Of a DNA stretch of 64,000 bases, positions 21,381 to 33,595 are shown in pieces. The DNA is from Sipunculus nudus (lineage: Eukaryota > Annelida > Sipuncula > Golfingiida > Sipunculidae), in NCBI GenBank assembly GCA_026874595.1, contig CM049322.1, positions 42,274,340 through 42,338,339 on the forward strand. Reading direction: 5' to 3'. Both the position numbers and the translations under genes were made by a program. Each line of letters opens with the position of its first letter. Position 1 is the first letter of the stretch. The notes beneath the pieces were generated by a model that was not told the origin of the DNA, made no database searches, and was given only the letters and a program-made list of their open reading frames with translations.

Positions 21381-22679
21381 TTGCAAAACATAGAGCGCTG
21401 TGTGACCGCGGAGGAAAGACTGCATTCCCGCAGATCATTTCTAATTATATATATAAACGTAAACAAAGTCTTTTTTTAGAAGTGCCAGTGGTGGTGGGGT
21501 TGGGGGGTGGGGGGTTTGGGGGGGTATAAGAAGATGTACCTCAATTTTAGCTGTGCCTAGGTCACTGTGTTTTAACTTAATATTCTGAGACTCTGTTATG
21601 TCATTTTAATTTTATGGACCTACTGAACATTGTATTTTATTTTGATGTATCACAGCCCCTGTTTGTAAACATAATGTTTTTCTGACTAAGGCTACCCTGG
21701 AATATATAATATTTTAATAAAAAACGATATAAATAGGCATACGGTAACCGACGTCACAAGCGCCCCTCCAGTAAAAGGCACCCCCCCCCCCCCCACACAC
21801 ACATGGATTTTGGAGGAGATCACATTAAGAACACTAAGCTAGGCATGAGCCATCCTAACCTCACTTTTGTTTCTAGCCAATATATTGTGGCGCGGTTCAA
21901 TATGTTGATATTAACTTGCGGAATTCACGAACTATCGCTTGGATTACCGTATATCTTCCACTTTTTTTTAATCGCGGTTTAAAATGGAACTTTAATCCAG
22001 AAAATATTTTATTTTTTAACAAGACCGGTCCTGTTTAAATAGTGAGGGCATGAATGGCTAAATGTCTGTTTTTCCATTATACAAATTACGGAGTAATAAG
22101 CGGAGTTTGCCTGAGATAATCCCATACCCTAACCTTGACCTTATCAATGTTAAAAAGCATAGAAGTGAATAGTAACGATGGTTTTAGCAGGTATTATTTT
22201 ATATTAACAGTAATTCGGGCAAAATCATAAACATTTAGGAATTTTAGCTACCACATTACAAAGCCCCACAAAGCGCTTGTGACTTTATCAAATTAGACAT
22301 TTATACCGATTATTCTTAGAACCTTAAATAAGATCTGCTGTGGCCGCTGTCACTGTTATTAGACAAAAAAGAGAAAAATTAAATAATTAAGATGTAAATT
22401 TAAGAAGACTAATAATTGTACAGGCTGAATAACATAATACCACATGCAGTGCATGCATGGTATTTCTTAACACATTAAGCAGTTCTTACATTGGCGCTCG
22501 GTGGAGGTTGTCACTAATGCCGGCCTGATAAAATAATGTACGTCCTTCTGTCTGTCATTTCCATCTGTGTGCATACATCCGTCATGTCCATACTTCTCAT
22601 GTTTTAGTAATGTAGCTATTATTTTTGTGTCAACATATAGTGTAATTTTCCCACCAAGGACTTATTTATATTATAATAT
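21381..22679. other. Intergenic DNA, nothing coding
   Basis: Contains a G-run cluster at 21496-21524 that fits a G-quadruplex pattern, and a poly-C run followed by CA repeats near 21781-21803. No gene recognised. Confidence 0.5.
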
Positions 22680-22707
22680 GATATATATATACATATATAT
22701 ATTATAT

Positions 22708-22754
<47 letters not shown>
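22680..22754. repeat. (TA)n-type microsatellite
   Basis: TA run with a few TATT interruptions. Confidence 0.95.
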
Positions 22755-22759
<5 letters not shown>

Positions 22760-24239
22760 GAACTATAGGGGTATTCGAACGTTAAACAATATATGAATAT
22801 ATTTAGAAAGTTTTTTTTTTACATTAAGGAGTTAGGGTTATTAAAAAAATTTGTGTAAGGTAGCAACATGTTCGCTAACCTCTTCCATATAAATGTCTAT
22901 TGTATTATGATATGTTGTTGGAACCAACGTCCATAATTCTTACTATTTATATGTTTGATTTCCAATTTGTATACCTAACTCTCTTTATAATAGAGTGCAT
23001 AAGACGTATATACCGCCCCCCCCCCCCCCCCCCCCCACCCGACACAACCGCCTGTATTGACCCCTGGTCACGCGAGGTTGATAACGTAATACACAGGATG
23101 AAATTTTTCAAAGTTCCGTCAAGCTGGAATGCCCGATGTGTGGAGCCCCGAGAAGTATAACAGAGTTTATGTGAAAACATACATGATGGTATATACTTAA
23201 AATACCTCCAAATGGCTCTGGTGGTTATACTAGTAATTGTTTGCGTGATAAAGAAAACATAATCATCAGAGGTCACTTTTTGATCTTGTTCACAACTGTT
23301 AATGAGATGAGGTGGCATATGATGAAAAGTTTAACATAACATTGTTTCATGCTAGACTTCCTGTAGTACTTCCTAACGTACTGCCCAGAATATTTGTGCA
23401 ACTAGCATTTAAAGATGATCGATACTCTTTAGCAAGTAAACCAGGGCAAGACAATAACAATAATTATTCAGCCTATTATACTGCCCTTGACAGAAGATAC
23501 TTGAAACACACACACACACACATAAATACACACATGCATGGGGAGAGAAAGAGAGGGGGGGAGGAGAGCGATATATAAATATATATCTTACCATGTATTA
23601 TCTTTACATTTTATATAAAGTACATTCAACATTCTCGAGCACCTTAGGGCATATCAAATGATGTAATATGTTATAAAGATAAACATTGATTAAAGAGTTC
23701 CATAATATATGTTGTTTTTTTTTGTTTTATCAATTTATTGTGTTTCGACCTAATGTACAGGTATCAATAATATGTCAATGATACTCTTGTAGAAAAGAGT
23801 GTTTTTTCTGTGTAACTGATGCCTTTTATTCACTAAGGTTATATGTTCACGATAAGTTTCCTTTCGCGAAAATCGCGAATTTGCAACCCCCGTTAATAAA
23901 AAAAAAAAAAAAAAAACATAGCATTTAGTGTCGGTACTGGCCATATCTAGAGTGGTGCAAACTTTGAGAAAGTGAGAAACATTCAGCCTTCACCCCCCCC
24001 CCCCCCCCCTACGGTTTCCGCGCCATTCACACCTCCTGAGACTGCAAAAAATCATATCAAATCTTTCAAATTAGCTGCCGATAATGGACGAGCATGTACA
24101 TTTGTTCGACGTTGCCTTAATTAAGTCGTCGTTCATTTTTTAGGAGTTCTGCGCAGATTATTTAATATGACTGATTCATATTATAATGGATATGCTATAT
24201 GTATATACGCTGTGTATAAAAGGAACCCTCTTGGAGCAA
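22755..24239. other. Intergenic DNA with homopolymer and CA/GA tracts
   Basis: Poly-C at about 23014-23036 and 23993-24009, CA/GA repeats at 23505-23565, and a poly-A run near 23900. A 'ttcgcgaaaatcgcgaatttgc' word near 23862 resembles parts of the repeats at 20225 and 24240. No gene recognised. Confidence 0.5.
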
Positions 24240-24480
24240 TGATAATATGGAAATCGCGAAATTTTAAACGAGCGAACATGAAATCCACTAGAGTGTATAT
24301 AAATGAAGCAATGGTGAGTGGAATTAGAAGGGTAAATTAACTCGGGTAAATATACAGCAAGCAGCGACTATGTTACGTACCCTCTACCTCTGGCGGTCTT
24401 CATTCGCTATTGACAAAACCAGCCCCGGTGTATGTATAGAATAAACAAGTGTGTTTATCATGATAAAAACCGTTGTCTCC
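24240..24480 (+). repeat. Dispersed repeat pair, member 2
   Basis: Partner of 20225-20475 (see the shared words there). This copy has an extra 'ctctacctctggcggtcttc' segment. Confidence 0.7.
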
Positions 24481-24985
24481 CGGGAACGCATCACTTAAAT
24501 ATGACTATCCCGCAGATAAGGCACAATAAATGGTATAGTGGTGTGATTAAGCAAGTGTGTTTTTGATGAGATTTTTGTTCCACAGGAATTAGCCATATTT
24601 TATAAAATATTAATCATATTGATGTTGTCTGAGAGAGGAAGGTTTGATGTTTGCAAAATTAAGGTCTTTACATGGAAAATTTCATACATTATAATATATG
24701 GAGCATCATATTTTGGGATAAAACGCTCTTTTGTACTCACTGAGGTCAACGACATCATGGATTATGGCCGACAATTATATATTTTAGTGATTAAGACATA
24801 TTAGCAGAATTATATTTATTAAATAAACAACTTTAATTTCCTTATTTATTTTTTTTTTTCTGCATATGTACTTCCTCTATGACAGATAATAATTATATTT
24901 ATAACACGCTTTAATGACGGTGAAAAAAAAATCCCATTTATTTTTCACTGCACATGCGTTAAACATGCAGATTGCACTGATTAAA

Positions 24986-25210
24986 GCGCATACCTCCGCC
25001 AAGGCAAGATAATCTGTCTTGAGCAGTCCCTGTGTCCGTATACGCACTCATATTTCTTCCCTGGCCCATGTCTCATTCCTTCAGAAAGTTTTATAAAAAA
25101 TTAGTTCCATATAAATGTCTGTAACCCTGATAACAACCAAACGAGCCAACACACAAACAAACACACATAGATGGGGAACCATAACCTCCTTGGAGAAGGT
25201 AGAGGTCATC
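24986..25210 (+). repeat. LINE-tail-like dispersed repeat, copy 1
   Basis: Starts 'gcatacctccgccaaggc', contains an A/C-rich 'caacacacaaacaaacac' stretch and ends 'ataacctccttggagaagg'. Relatives are at 25311-25575, 36491-36829 and 55744-55882. The 'aaca(n)aaacaaac...cctcc' ending recalls 3' tails of RTE-type non-LTR elements, but no reverse transcriptase is present, so the class is inference. Confidence 0.5.
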
Positions 25211-25310
25211 CTCTATAACTAACTGACCACCTTTACCTATCTCTATTTGACTGACCTCCCTGACCCATGCTGTGTCATTGACAGCAATATTCATTTATTA
25301 AATTAGAAAT

Positions 25311-25575
25311 CTGCATTGTAAGGAATGCAAGCCTCCGCCATGTGGATGGCGCCCTGTTGTCGTATGCTCCAAAAACCATGTTTGCATTCACCTATGTGGG
25401 ATTCACACTGAAGTCTCATCGATTCTTTATTAGCCCCATTCTCGAAAGCCCTGAACATTTCATGAGATTCCGTTCATTACCGTGGGAGTTATGTTGTGAA
25501 CAAACACAAACGCACAAACACACTCGAACGTGGATGAACGCATACCCTCCTGTCGGGGGCAATAATATGGATCAA
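25311..25575 (+). repeat. LINE-tail-like dispersed repeat, copy 2
   Basis: Has 'gaatgcaagcctccgcc' at the start, 'gttatgttgtgaacaaacac' in the middle and 'gaacgcataccctcctgtcg' at the end, all shared with 36491-36829. Confidence 0.55.
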
Positions 25576-25804
25576 TAAAATACGGGACATCAAACAGAAC
25601 AGGACGATGTGAGACCCATTATACGGGCTTATAGGAAATACAACGGGATGTTAATCCACGAGTGGGCATACAAATAAATCATATCACGGATAGTAAATGG
25701 ATTTACCAACATTCCTGCCCGCATGGGGATGAGTCACTGCTGACTCTGACACGAGAGCAGGGGCCTCCATTGATATAGGGAGAACGTTGTCCTCCAGGTC
25801 AATT

Positions 25805-26290
25805 GGTGCTATTAATTCACATGACCCAGGGGCCACAAAGCCTTGAGCCGGGATCTCGGAGCTGCGAACCTGATACAGAGTATGAATGGTTTAGATTGCT
25901 CTAGTTGGCTCTAGCCATTATGCCAGATGGCTTTAAAAACCGACTTATTGATGTTTATGTAACTATGTTTAGCATAATCATAGTGTCAGTCAAATATGTT
26001 TTGTTGTTTATCTGTAACCAATCTGTTATATGAACGTTTAATTAGGCTTCTTGGGTGGGGGGGGGGGGGGGGGGATTGGCTACAGCATTCGGATTAAGAC
26101 CATGAGATACTGGGGTGCACAACACTTGATTTCCTTAGCGTTGTCTGACTGCAGATTTCAAATTCTGAGGTAAAAGCGTTTAATATCAGCAATTGCTTCT
26201 AAAGGTTTTATAAGAGACCATGAATACGGAATATCAGTAGAAAATATATATAGGAAAATAAATAAAGCCACATGTCCTTGAAATAGGGGG
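25805..26290 (+). repeat. Dispersed repeat pair, copy B
   Basis: Partner of 2190-2645. This copy has gained a long poly-G run (about 26056-26074) that copy A lacks. Confidence 0.65.
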
Positions 26291-27039
26291 TGGGGGGTGA
26301 CGGGCGGTGGGGGGAGGTTTGGTTTTATCAAGGTTGGGAAACCAGTAAATTCTAATTCTAATCCAGGTTTAGATAAATAATATTGTATAGTAAACTCCGA
26401 AATGAAGCCAAAGTCTATAATTCTAATTATTAATATATTTCATTTTAAATTTATAAATATTATTTTCTAAATAACAGGGGATGATTACATTGACCCCCCA
26501 TCCCCTTGTAAATAAGTGTATTTACGCCTCATGCCATGAGTGTTTATTTATAATCAGTAATCAGTAATAGCAAAACAATAACCCAAATCGTATGCCTAGA
26601 TTAATCAAATTTATCAGTTATCTAAGTATTAGTTTCACTAATGTTCAAATATAATAACGATTTAAAGGAATGATTGAAAGATAAATATAGAATTACTTTA
26701 TTTGTAAGTCGGTAAAGTAATGGTAAGAATCGATTGGGATATCATGCCCGATGATTGAAATAAAAGAACCGTCAAAGATCGATAATTAATCTATTATTTT
26801 ATGTAATTTCTATATTACAATGAAATCTTCCGTATACTGACTCCATGGTTCCTTAAGTATTGATCATGTAAAGTCAGTCAACATGACATTCAGGCCTTTT
26901 TAAAATAAAATGATAATGGCCTGCGAGTCATGATACAAGTTTTAACAAAACACCCAGTCTAGGAGTCGGATCAAAACATTTGCTGTGTGGTAGTGAAAAA
27001 CATCAGAGACTTATATGATGGTTGTGTTTTATTTGCCAG
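26291..27039. other. Intergenic DNA, nothing recognised
   Basis: Begins with a G-quadruplex-type cluster (26286-26314). The rest is AT-rich without coding evidence. Confidence 0.5.
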
Positions 27040-27400
27040 GCGGGGAGAACTGAACTTTGAAACAGTCCCGAATACCGAAGTTTCCGAAGTTTCAGCTTTT
27101 AAGCCGTCATGGCGGACGGAGAGACAAACCATCCGAGTAAAAACAGCCCGGTAATTAATAACCTCTACATGAATACACGTATGTCAAGCTTGAATGTGAT
27201 ATTTATTATTTTTCCCAACAGGATAACGTTAATTTTTCTCCTAGCTCGGAAGACTGACAGTTCGACAAGCAAATGGAAATGAAAAGGTACTGTTTGAAGA
27301 ATTGGTCCGAAACCTATAGCTTGTACTGCAACCTCAACGTCTTCAATTAATGAAAAATCGACGTTTGGACGGCAGGTTATTGCTATAGCAATGGTCGTGT
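27040..27400 (+). repeat. Dispersed repeat with exon-like blocks, plus copy 1
   Basis: 'gccgtcATGGCGGACGG' at about 27103 opens a frame beginning MADGETNHPSKNSP. An acceptor-like 'tttcccaacag' and a second 'tttttctcctag' (near 27241) follow, then 'gacagttcgacaagcaaatg' matching the RQADENEK peptide block of 19035-19330. In this copy that block carries a deletion and frameshift, so it is not functional as it stands. The closest partner is 27850-28225, separated by an inserted SINE. Confidence 0.55.
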
Positions 27401-27437
27401 TTATTTTTTAAATAATAAAGAAAAATGTTACACAAAA

Positions 27438-27845
27438 TTTGTGTTTTTTTTTTTCTTTTTTTTTTTGTTGTTGGAGGAATGCGCCTCCATTTTTATAATG
27501 CTAGCTTAACTACGTTTATGCACATCTGCTAAATTCCATTCCGGTTTCGGACAGAATCACACGCTTCCGCTCATGTTACATCCTGGTGTTAATCAGGCCC
27601 GGTGACTACTCCACCTGCTTGTGAAATCCTCCCATTAGCTGGGTCATACCGCCGAGGTACCCCCGACAGCGCGCTAGTTTGGAAGTGAAACATGGCCGTT
27701 CGGCGTTGCCTTCCCATTAAGCCCGCTAAGCTCTTAATCTTGGTGGGGGTCGTTTGTGAATCTCACCGCTCTGGCTGAGATTTGTACTCACGATTTCTCG
27801 CCTTTGAGTCCTGTGCTCTAGCCCTGAGCCACAGATGCCGGTAAA
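27438..27845 (-). mobile_element. tRNA-derived SINE, full length, minus strand
   Basis: Reverse complement of the SINE at 890-1270, with head CTGTGGCTCAGGGCTAGAGC, the same body words and a 'ggaggcgcattcctcc' tail stem followed by an A-rich tail (poly-T on the plus strand, 27440-27465). AAATTTGTG before and AAATTTATG after it are a likely target-site duplication. It sits between the two plus copies of the exon-like repeat. Confidence 0.88.
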
Positions 27846-27849
27846 TTTA

Positions 27850-28225
27850 TGGTGGTTACCCTGGCGATGAGAACTGAATTATAAGAGGCAGTTTCGGCTA
27901 CTGCAGTTTCCGCTGATATGCCGTCATGGCGGATAGAGAGACAAAACCAGCACCGTTATTTATAAGTTCTGCCTGAAAACACGTAAGTCAAATATGATTG
28001 TGATATTTATTTTGTCTCCCAAAGGAATAAATTTTGACTTACCTTAAAAAAATAAATAATAAAAAAAAGTTCGACAAGCAGATGAAAATAAAAAAAAAAA
28101 ATACTGTTAGAAATGGCGTGCAAATATGCTTATACTAGAATTGAACCGAAACCTATAGCCTGTACTGCCAGCTCAGTGTCCTCAGTTAAAAACTAATCGA
28201 CGTTTGAGTGGGAGGTTACCCCTAG
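27850..28225 (+). repeat. Dispersed repeat with exon-like blocks, plus copy 2
   Basis: Parallel to 27040-27400. 'gccgtcATGGCGGATAG' here opens a frame that stops after 16 codons. The downstream block encodes the RQADEN and PIACTAS pieces of the shared peptide in different frames, because an A-run (near 28088-28100) has changed length. It is a decayed copy. Confidence 0.55.
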
Positions 28226-28448
28226 TTAGACTTGTTCAGAGCGCTTAAGGGTAAATGAAATGGATGTATTGATAAAACATGTTTGCTGCACATTATCCAG
28301 TGTTAATGCCGTTTGCTATTTTATGTTTTGTCTCTGACACGATGACAATGTTTATTTTTATCTCGAAATATGTCTCTTTTCCTATATATACATAATTGTT
28401 TCTGATCAATTATGACAACATATGCAGCTAATTTAATCGATTATGAAA
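28226..28448. other. Short intergenic spacer
   Basis: Nothing recognised. Confidence 0.4.
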
Positions 28449-28461
28449 AAAGGAACAGAGA

Positions 28462-28501
<40 letters not shown>

Positions 28502-28719
28502 CAGAGAGAGAGAGAGACAGGGAGAGAGATCATACATACAGACAGACAGACAGACACAGACAGAGAAAGAGAGGTATAGAAAGAGAAAAGAGAGACAGAG
28601 AGTAATGACAGAAACAGAGACAGAGACAAGGAGAAATACAGAATGAGAGACAAATAGAGAGAGAGACAGAGAGAGAGAGGGAGACAGAGAGAGACACACA
28701 CACCCAGATACCGAAAGAG

Positions 28720-28808
<89 letters not shown>

Positions 28809-28924
28809 AAGAGAAGGATAGAGACAAGCAGAGAGACAAAGAGAGATACAGAATGAGAGAAAGATAAAGAGAAACAGAGAGGCAGATAGAGACAGAGGGA
28901 GAGACACAGACTGAGAGAGAGAGA
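28449..28924. repeat. Long (GA)n/(GACA)n purine tract
   Basis: Almost 480 bp of impure GA/GACA. The long Ser/Leu open frames on the minus strand are repeat products. Confidence 0.97.
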
Positions 28925-29674
28925 TATCAACATAATCTATTTCATGATATAAGCCCCCTACAACCAGAGAGCATGGATCGAATTATTATTTAGGTTCCAC
29001 TAAAAGCTGAAATAAAGTACCGTGTTTCCTTTCTCGGCCCAAATTTAAAGGACCTACAGCTGTAAACTGTACTACAATTCGAACGAATTGTAGAAAAAGC
29101 TCACTTTTTTGATGCCGTAAACATCCTAAATCCTTCCTCGAAGCATCATATGGCTTAAACGATAAGACGTGTTTCCGCGTGTACACAACCCCATATATTA
29201 CTGTGTCCAAACTTTCATGTTAATCATAAATATTATTGCTACCGCTGGGGTCATTGTGTATATATGGACATTTGTATATTCTTCTGTGTGGAGTGTAAGT
29301 TACCGTAAACCACATTTTATCGCCGATGCCAGGGGCCATAGGATCTATTTGTGTGGCATTAGGATGGCGGATAAATTAGGGGTTAAATAAAGTGAAAAGT
29401 TTTCCCAATAAAAAATGGTGTACTGATTAACGTGTGAAAGAAAAAATGATGAACTATAAGGTTAAAAAGTTATTTTTTATTATTTATATATTTATAAACT
29501 AATAATTGTCAAGTCTGAGATGACAGGTCAGTCCGGATGGACAAAAGAACATATTTCGATTGGCAGATTTCAAAATATGTAAATATTCCGGGTATGAAAT
29601 AAAGTAGAATAATGTGTTGATATGCATGAAGGATGAGATGTTACAGGGTGTCTTTAATGTCGGCTATATATATA

Positions 29675-29720
<46 letters not shown>

Positions 29721-29924
29721 CAACCAAGGCAACCAAGGTGATTCATAACTGCAAGGCAGCAAGGCGATCAATGACCTGATATTATACGATTAAACTATGA
29801 AAGTCGTATTTTCGGGGCCGTTACACCTATATATGTATATATATTGACATATTTGTGTGGCAAAGTTCGAGAATTGCAGCTCTCAAGGTGTCAAGACTGT
29901 ATACAGTTTTTTAAGGAAAGCTGG

Positions 29925-29961
<37 letters not shown>

Positions 29962-30267
29962 ATATATATGTGTATATATGTATTGTATATTATGTACAGT
30001 AACTCGCATTATCTCTCACAAGCACTTATCCCTTGATATTTCATATGTAGCCTACATCATTCATGAGTCGGATATACATATGGGGACAGGGGCCTTACAA
30101 ACTGGTGTGTGTGTGGGGGGGGGGGGGTTGGATTTTTCACGAAAATAAAACAACTATCATGAAGTTTGCATTTGTAACTATACAGTCAGTGGCCTCACAC
30201 AATGCTCTGTTGATATCCCTCTATACGTGCATTACTATTCCTTGGTATGCACGATACAACTTACAGA
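28925..30267. other. Intergenic DNA with (TA)n runs
   Basis: TA tracts at about 29664-29718 and 29928-29969, and a short 'ggcaaccaa' doublet at 29719-29738. No gene recognised. Confidence 0.5.
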
Positions 30268-30437
30268 ATGCATGCCAGGTGTTGGCTGCGGCCCAGGATC
30301 GCGGGGCCGTGTTACACTCAAACCGAGTGTGCATGCCTTTCGGGATTCCAAGGTGGTATGACCTGTAGCAATGCTTTACGATTACGCGTATATATGGCTC
30401 GCAGGTGTAGAAATCACTAGGACTGTTAACCAGAGGA
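30268..30437 (+). mobile_element. SINE body fragment
   Basis: 'gtgtgcatgcctttcggga' followed by 'aaggtggtatgacc' and 'gctcgcaggtgtagaaatcac' line up with the body of the SINE at 890-1270 (gtgcgcctttcggggg, cggcggtat, cccgcaggtgcagtagtcat). Head and tail are missing. Confidence 0.6.
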
Positions 30438-30975
30438 CACAAAACGTGTGCTACTACTTTGACATTGCGAATTATTTATCTGACCAAATATAGATTGCTC
30501 ATGGAGAGCTAACATTGAATTATGTTTGTGCCGAAGATACGTAACAAATATGTGTTCGTTAATACTGCCTTTCTGGTTAAGGAAAGCACTTGTGATGGAT
30601 TATATGAAATAATTCAAAAGTTATTGATATAAGTATTTTATGATTATATTACATACTATATCTGGATTGAAGAAAATAAAATACTAAGATATTGCTTTTT
30701 CACTTTTTTTATTAACAGAAGGGGTCGGGGAAATATTCTGTACATGGGTCCCTATTGTTAATGGGACGGGGGGGGGGGTCAGGTTTTTTAATCTCTATCT
30801 GTACATAGGCTGCATGTTACATCCCAGAATCGATGGAGCGCCAAGTTCCGTTAATGATGTTTAACAAGCAATCATTGTTGACATAAAAGTACTGTCAAAA
30901 TGTGAGTGCACGTACGGACCAGTGCAAAAAGAAGATGAAACATTAAACTTGCTCATGATCTCATGTTGTTAAATT

Positions 30976-30978
<3 letters not shown>

Positions 30979-31036
<58 letters not shown>

Positions 31037-31210
31037 ACATCTCTTTCACTGCCATATTTCCTTTGACTCAAATAATCGCCATTCATATAAATTCTTTTTA
31101 TTAATGTTTTAATGTCATGGCTAAAATTGCAATGATCATACCCTACGAGATGTTCGACATACCATTCTATGTGTATAAGTGATCTCTCGTTTAATTTTTG
31201 CTGTTTTCAT

Positions 31211-31255
<45 letters not shown>
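30979..31255. repeat. Two (TA)n tracts
   Basis: TA at 30979-31033 and 31213-31255, separated by unique AT-rich DNA. Confidence 0.95.
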
Positions 31256-31256
<1 letters not shown>

Positions 31257-31305
31257 CTACATGTATGTGGCTATATATTTGATTTAAGTAGTGTTACTCT
31301 TTGAA

Positions 31306-31681
31306 AATAATAATAATAATGATAATAATAATAATAAAATACTTATAATAGTTACAAAAATAATAATAATAATAATTATTATTATTATAAGTATTATTAT
31401 TGTTAATATAGACGTAATGTGCTGGTCATTATTTTGTATTATGTTATTCCATTCATGGACTTTTAATATAAGACCTTTTAGGGTTATCATATTATCAAAT
31501 TACTAATATTATTATTTTTTTATTACTTCCGCCAGCGAAGATGGCTGGGAGCTATATGATATTTCATAATTGTGTTTATTGTATGTGTGTTTATCTTCGA
31601 AAGTTTTTGGAGGATTCCCGTAATATATTGTGAACGAGGAGCATGGGAGATAATAATAATAGTAATAATAATAATAATAAA
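31306..31681. repeat. (AAT)n/(ATT)n trinucleotide patches
   Basis: AAT runs near 31306-31336, a complementary AAT/ATT pair at 31361-31400 that can fold back, and AAT at 31650-31681. Confidence 0.9.
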
Positions 31682-32025
31682 TTAACGGATCCCTAGAGTT
31701 ATTGTCTGGCCAATTTCACACTTTTTCTGAATATTATATATTTCATTATTTTTTTCAAAGCACAAAAGATTGAATGATTTTTATTCAATTTGAGGATGGA
31801 TGGACAATAGGAATTTGGCTCACATCATCTTTTTAATCGATATCTCCTTAAGTTTTCAATGGATTTCAGGAAATTAATGTGGAATATCGGGATAAGGGCT
31901 GAGTAAATTTTGAGGAGAGACTCGATGCTTGTACAGATATTGGCGGAGGCACTGCGCTCTAAGAGTTCCTTTTAAGTGACATTTTATATTGGTCATTATT
32001 GATTTTAATTATGCCATTCGGTTTT

Positions 32026-32028
32026 ATA

Positions 32029-32064
<36 letters not shown>

Positions 32065-32081
32065 TATTATTATTATTATTT
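32026..32081. repeat. (ATT)n microsatellite
   Basis: About 18 ATT units with one ACT. Confidence 0.97.
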
Positions 32082-32359
32082 GTCCATATTTTATGCTCTG
32101 TTACTATTTACGAGCGAGATACAAAATACTTTTGCAATCAGTATCCGTACTATTTTAGAATTGTTTTCATTTGTATACTTAGTTAAGTGTACACTTTTGA
32201 TATATCGATACAATAAAAACAAATTAATCTTTTCAATTTGATAATATCCCTAAAATGCTAGAAAGCAAACTACTGTGCAAACAATCTGCATGCAATCGTA
32301 GGAGACAAATAACATAATTGATACTATTTAAATAATCAATCTTTGAATTACTGGTACCA

Positions 32360-32600
32360 TAAAATGCTAATATTGGCGTTACCCACGCAATACACGTGAG
32401 GTGCCATTGACGCCACAAGTCCAACCGAAGGACCTGCTTTTGTGCAAACGAGATATGGTTGATAATACACAGATACATCACCTGAGAGGGCAGTAGGAGC
32501 AGTAACGACCTCTGGCGGAAGGGTGACAAACGTAAATAACTGCTCAGCAGCTTTCAATGGATTTAGGGACGCCGAGCGTTGCGCGGCAAGCAACTAATAT
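32360..32600 (-). other. Open, GC-richer block, possible exon
   Basis: The minus strand is open for about 80 codons, starting LAAQRSASLNPLKAAEQLFT and including PPEVVTAPTALS. It contains a CTCAG|GTGATG donor-like site after ...TALS. Composition is more protein-like than the neighbours. I do not recognise the peptide, see no acceptor at the 5' side, and cannot exclude a repeat. Confidence 0.2.
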
Positions 32601-32799
32601 ATTAGGGTCACCACTCGGCTTAAACATGTGACCGCAGGCCCTGGTGACTCATAATTACTTAAACAGTCATGTGATATATCTATATGCGTTACATATGCTA
32701 AATTTTTCGTGAAAAAGCAAATTGTTCGGTTCCGATTAAAAATTTCGTGAAACCAAATTTTCCGAAAAAAGGGGCGTTCGGAAAAATTGGCTTTCTACC

Positions 32800-32801
<2 letters not shown>

Positions 32802-32849
<48 letters not shown>

Positions 32850-33215
32850 CAAAGTATAAGTTAAATAAGTATATTCATATAAGTATATAATAAGATATTT
32901 TAACTATTGCCTATCATAAATATATGAAACGAGGCCCATCGGATGCATTATATGTCAACTTTTGACACTTAACTGTAAATTAATTTTGTTTGACATTCGA
33001 GTTCATTATTTATTTCCAGTGATACATTTATTTGTCTTCTTTCTTAGTAAAACAAAAAAAAAAACTAATCAGGTTATATCCGTGATTATAACAACAATTA
33101 TAGTAATCATAATAATAATAATAATACAATGTAATAATATTAGTTATAATACTACTACTTATACTACTACTACTACTATTACTACTACTGCTAGTACTAC
33201 TAATAATAATAATAA
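32802..33215. repeat. (TA)n and (ATT/ACT)n tracts
   Basis: TA at 32802-32848. ATA/ATT and ACT trinucleotides at about 33107-33215, partly complementary (ACT...AGT on the other strand). Confidence 0.9.
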
Positions 33216-33595
33216 ATATCATAATAAAAAATACGCAGTTTTATAGTTAACACGGGATTTTCAGACCACTTGTACCTGGTTTCTCAGCCTAGGGGGTCAT
33301 ATGGTTATTTATCACAGTGTGACCATTTGTTTGTATGTGAAGGAACCGATGCAAGGTTGCTAAGTGGCGGTATACTTTTATCGCAAAATGACTTACATTT
33401 TTATGATAACGTATACTGTAAGATTACTCAAGGGGCCATTGTAATATCCATTCGTGCTTGATATATAGCTATATGGAATGTGTCCCTGCTCCACATTGAA
33501 ATTTAGTTACAGTGTAACCTCGTTTAGTCGACAACTACTAAGACCCATTGTAACACAAACATATATTCTTTCTTACTACAAGACACCTTGTAAAG

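Larger units (their letters stand above)
30438..32339. other. Microsatellite-rich intergenic DNA
   Basis: Poly-G near 30767-30778, then the tandem tracts listed separately. A word at 31520-31630 ('gaagatggctgggagctat') has no partner here. No gene recognised. Confidence 0.5.
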
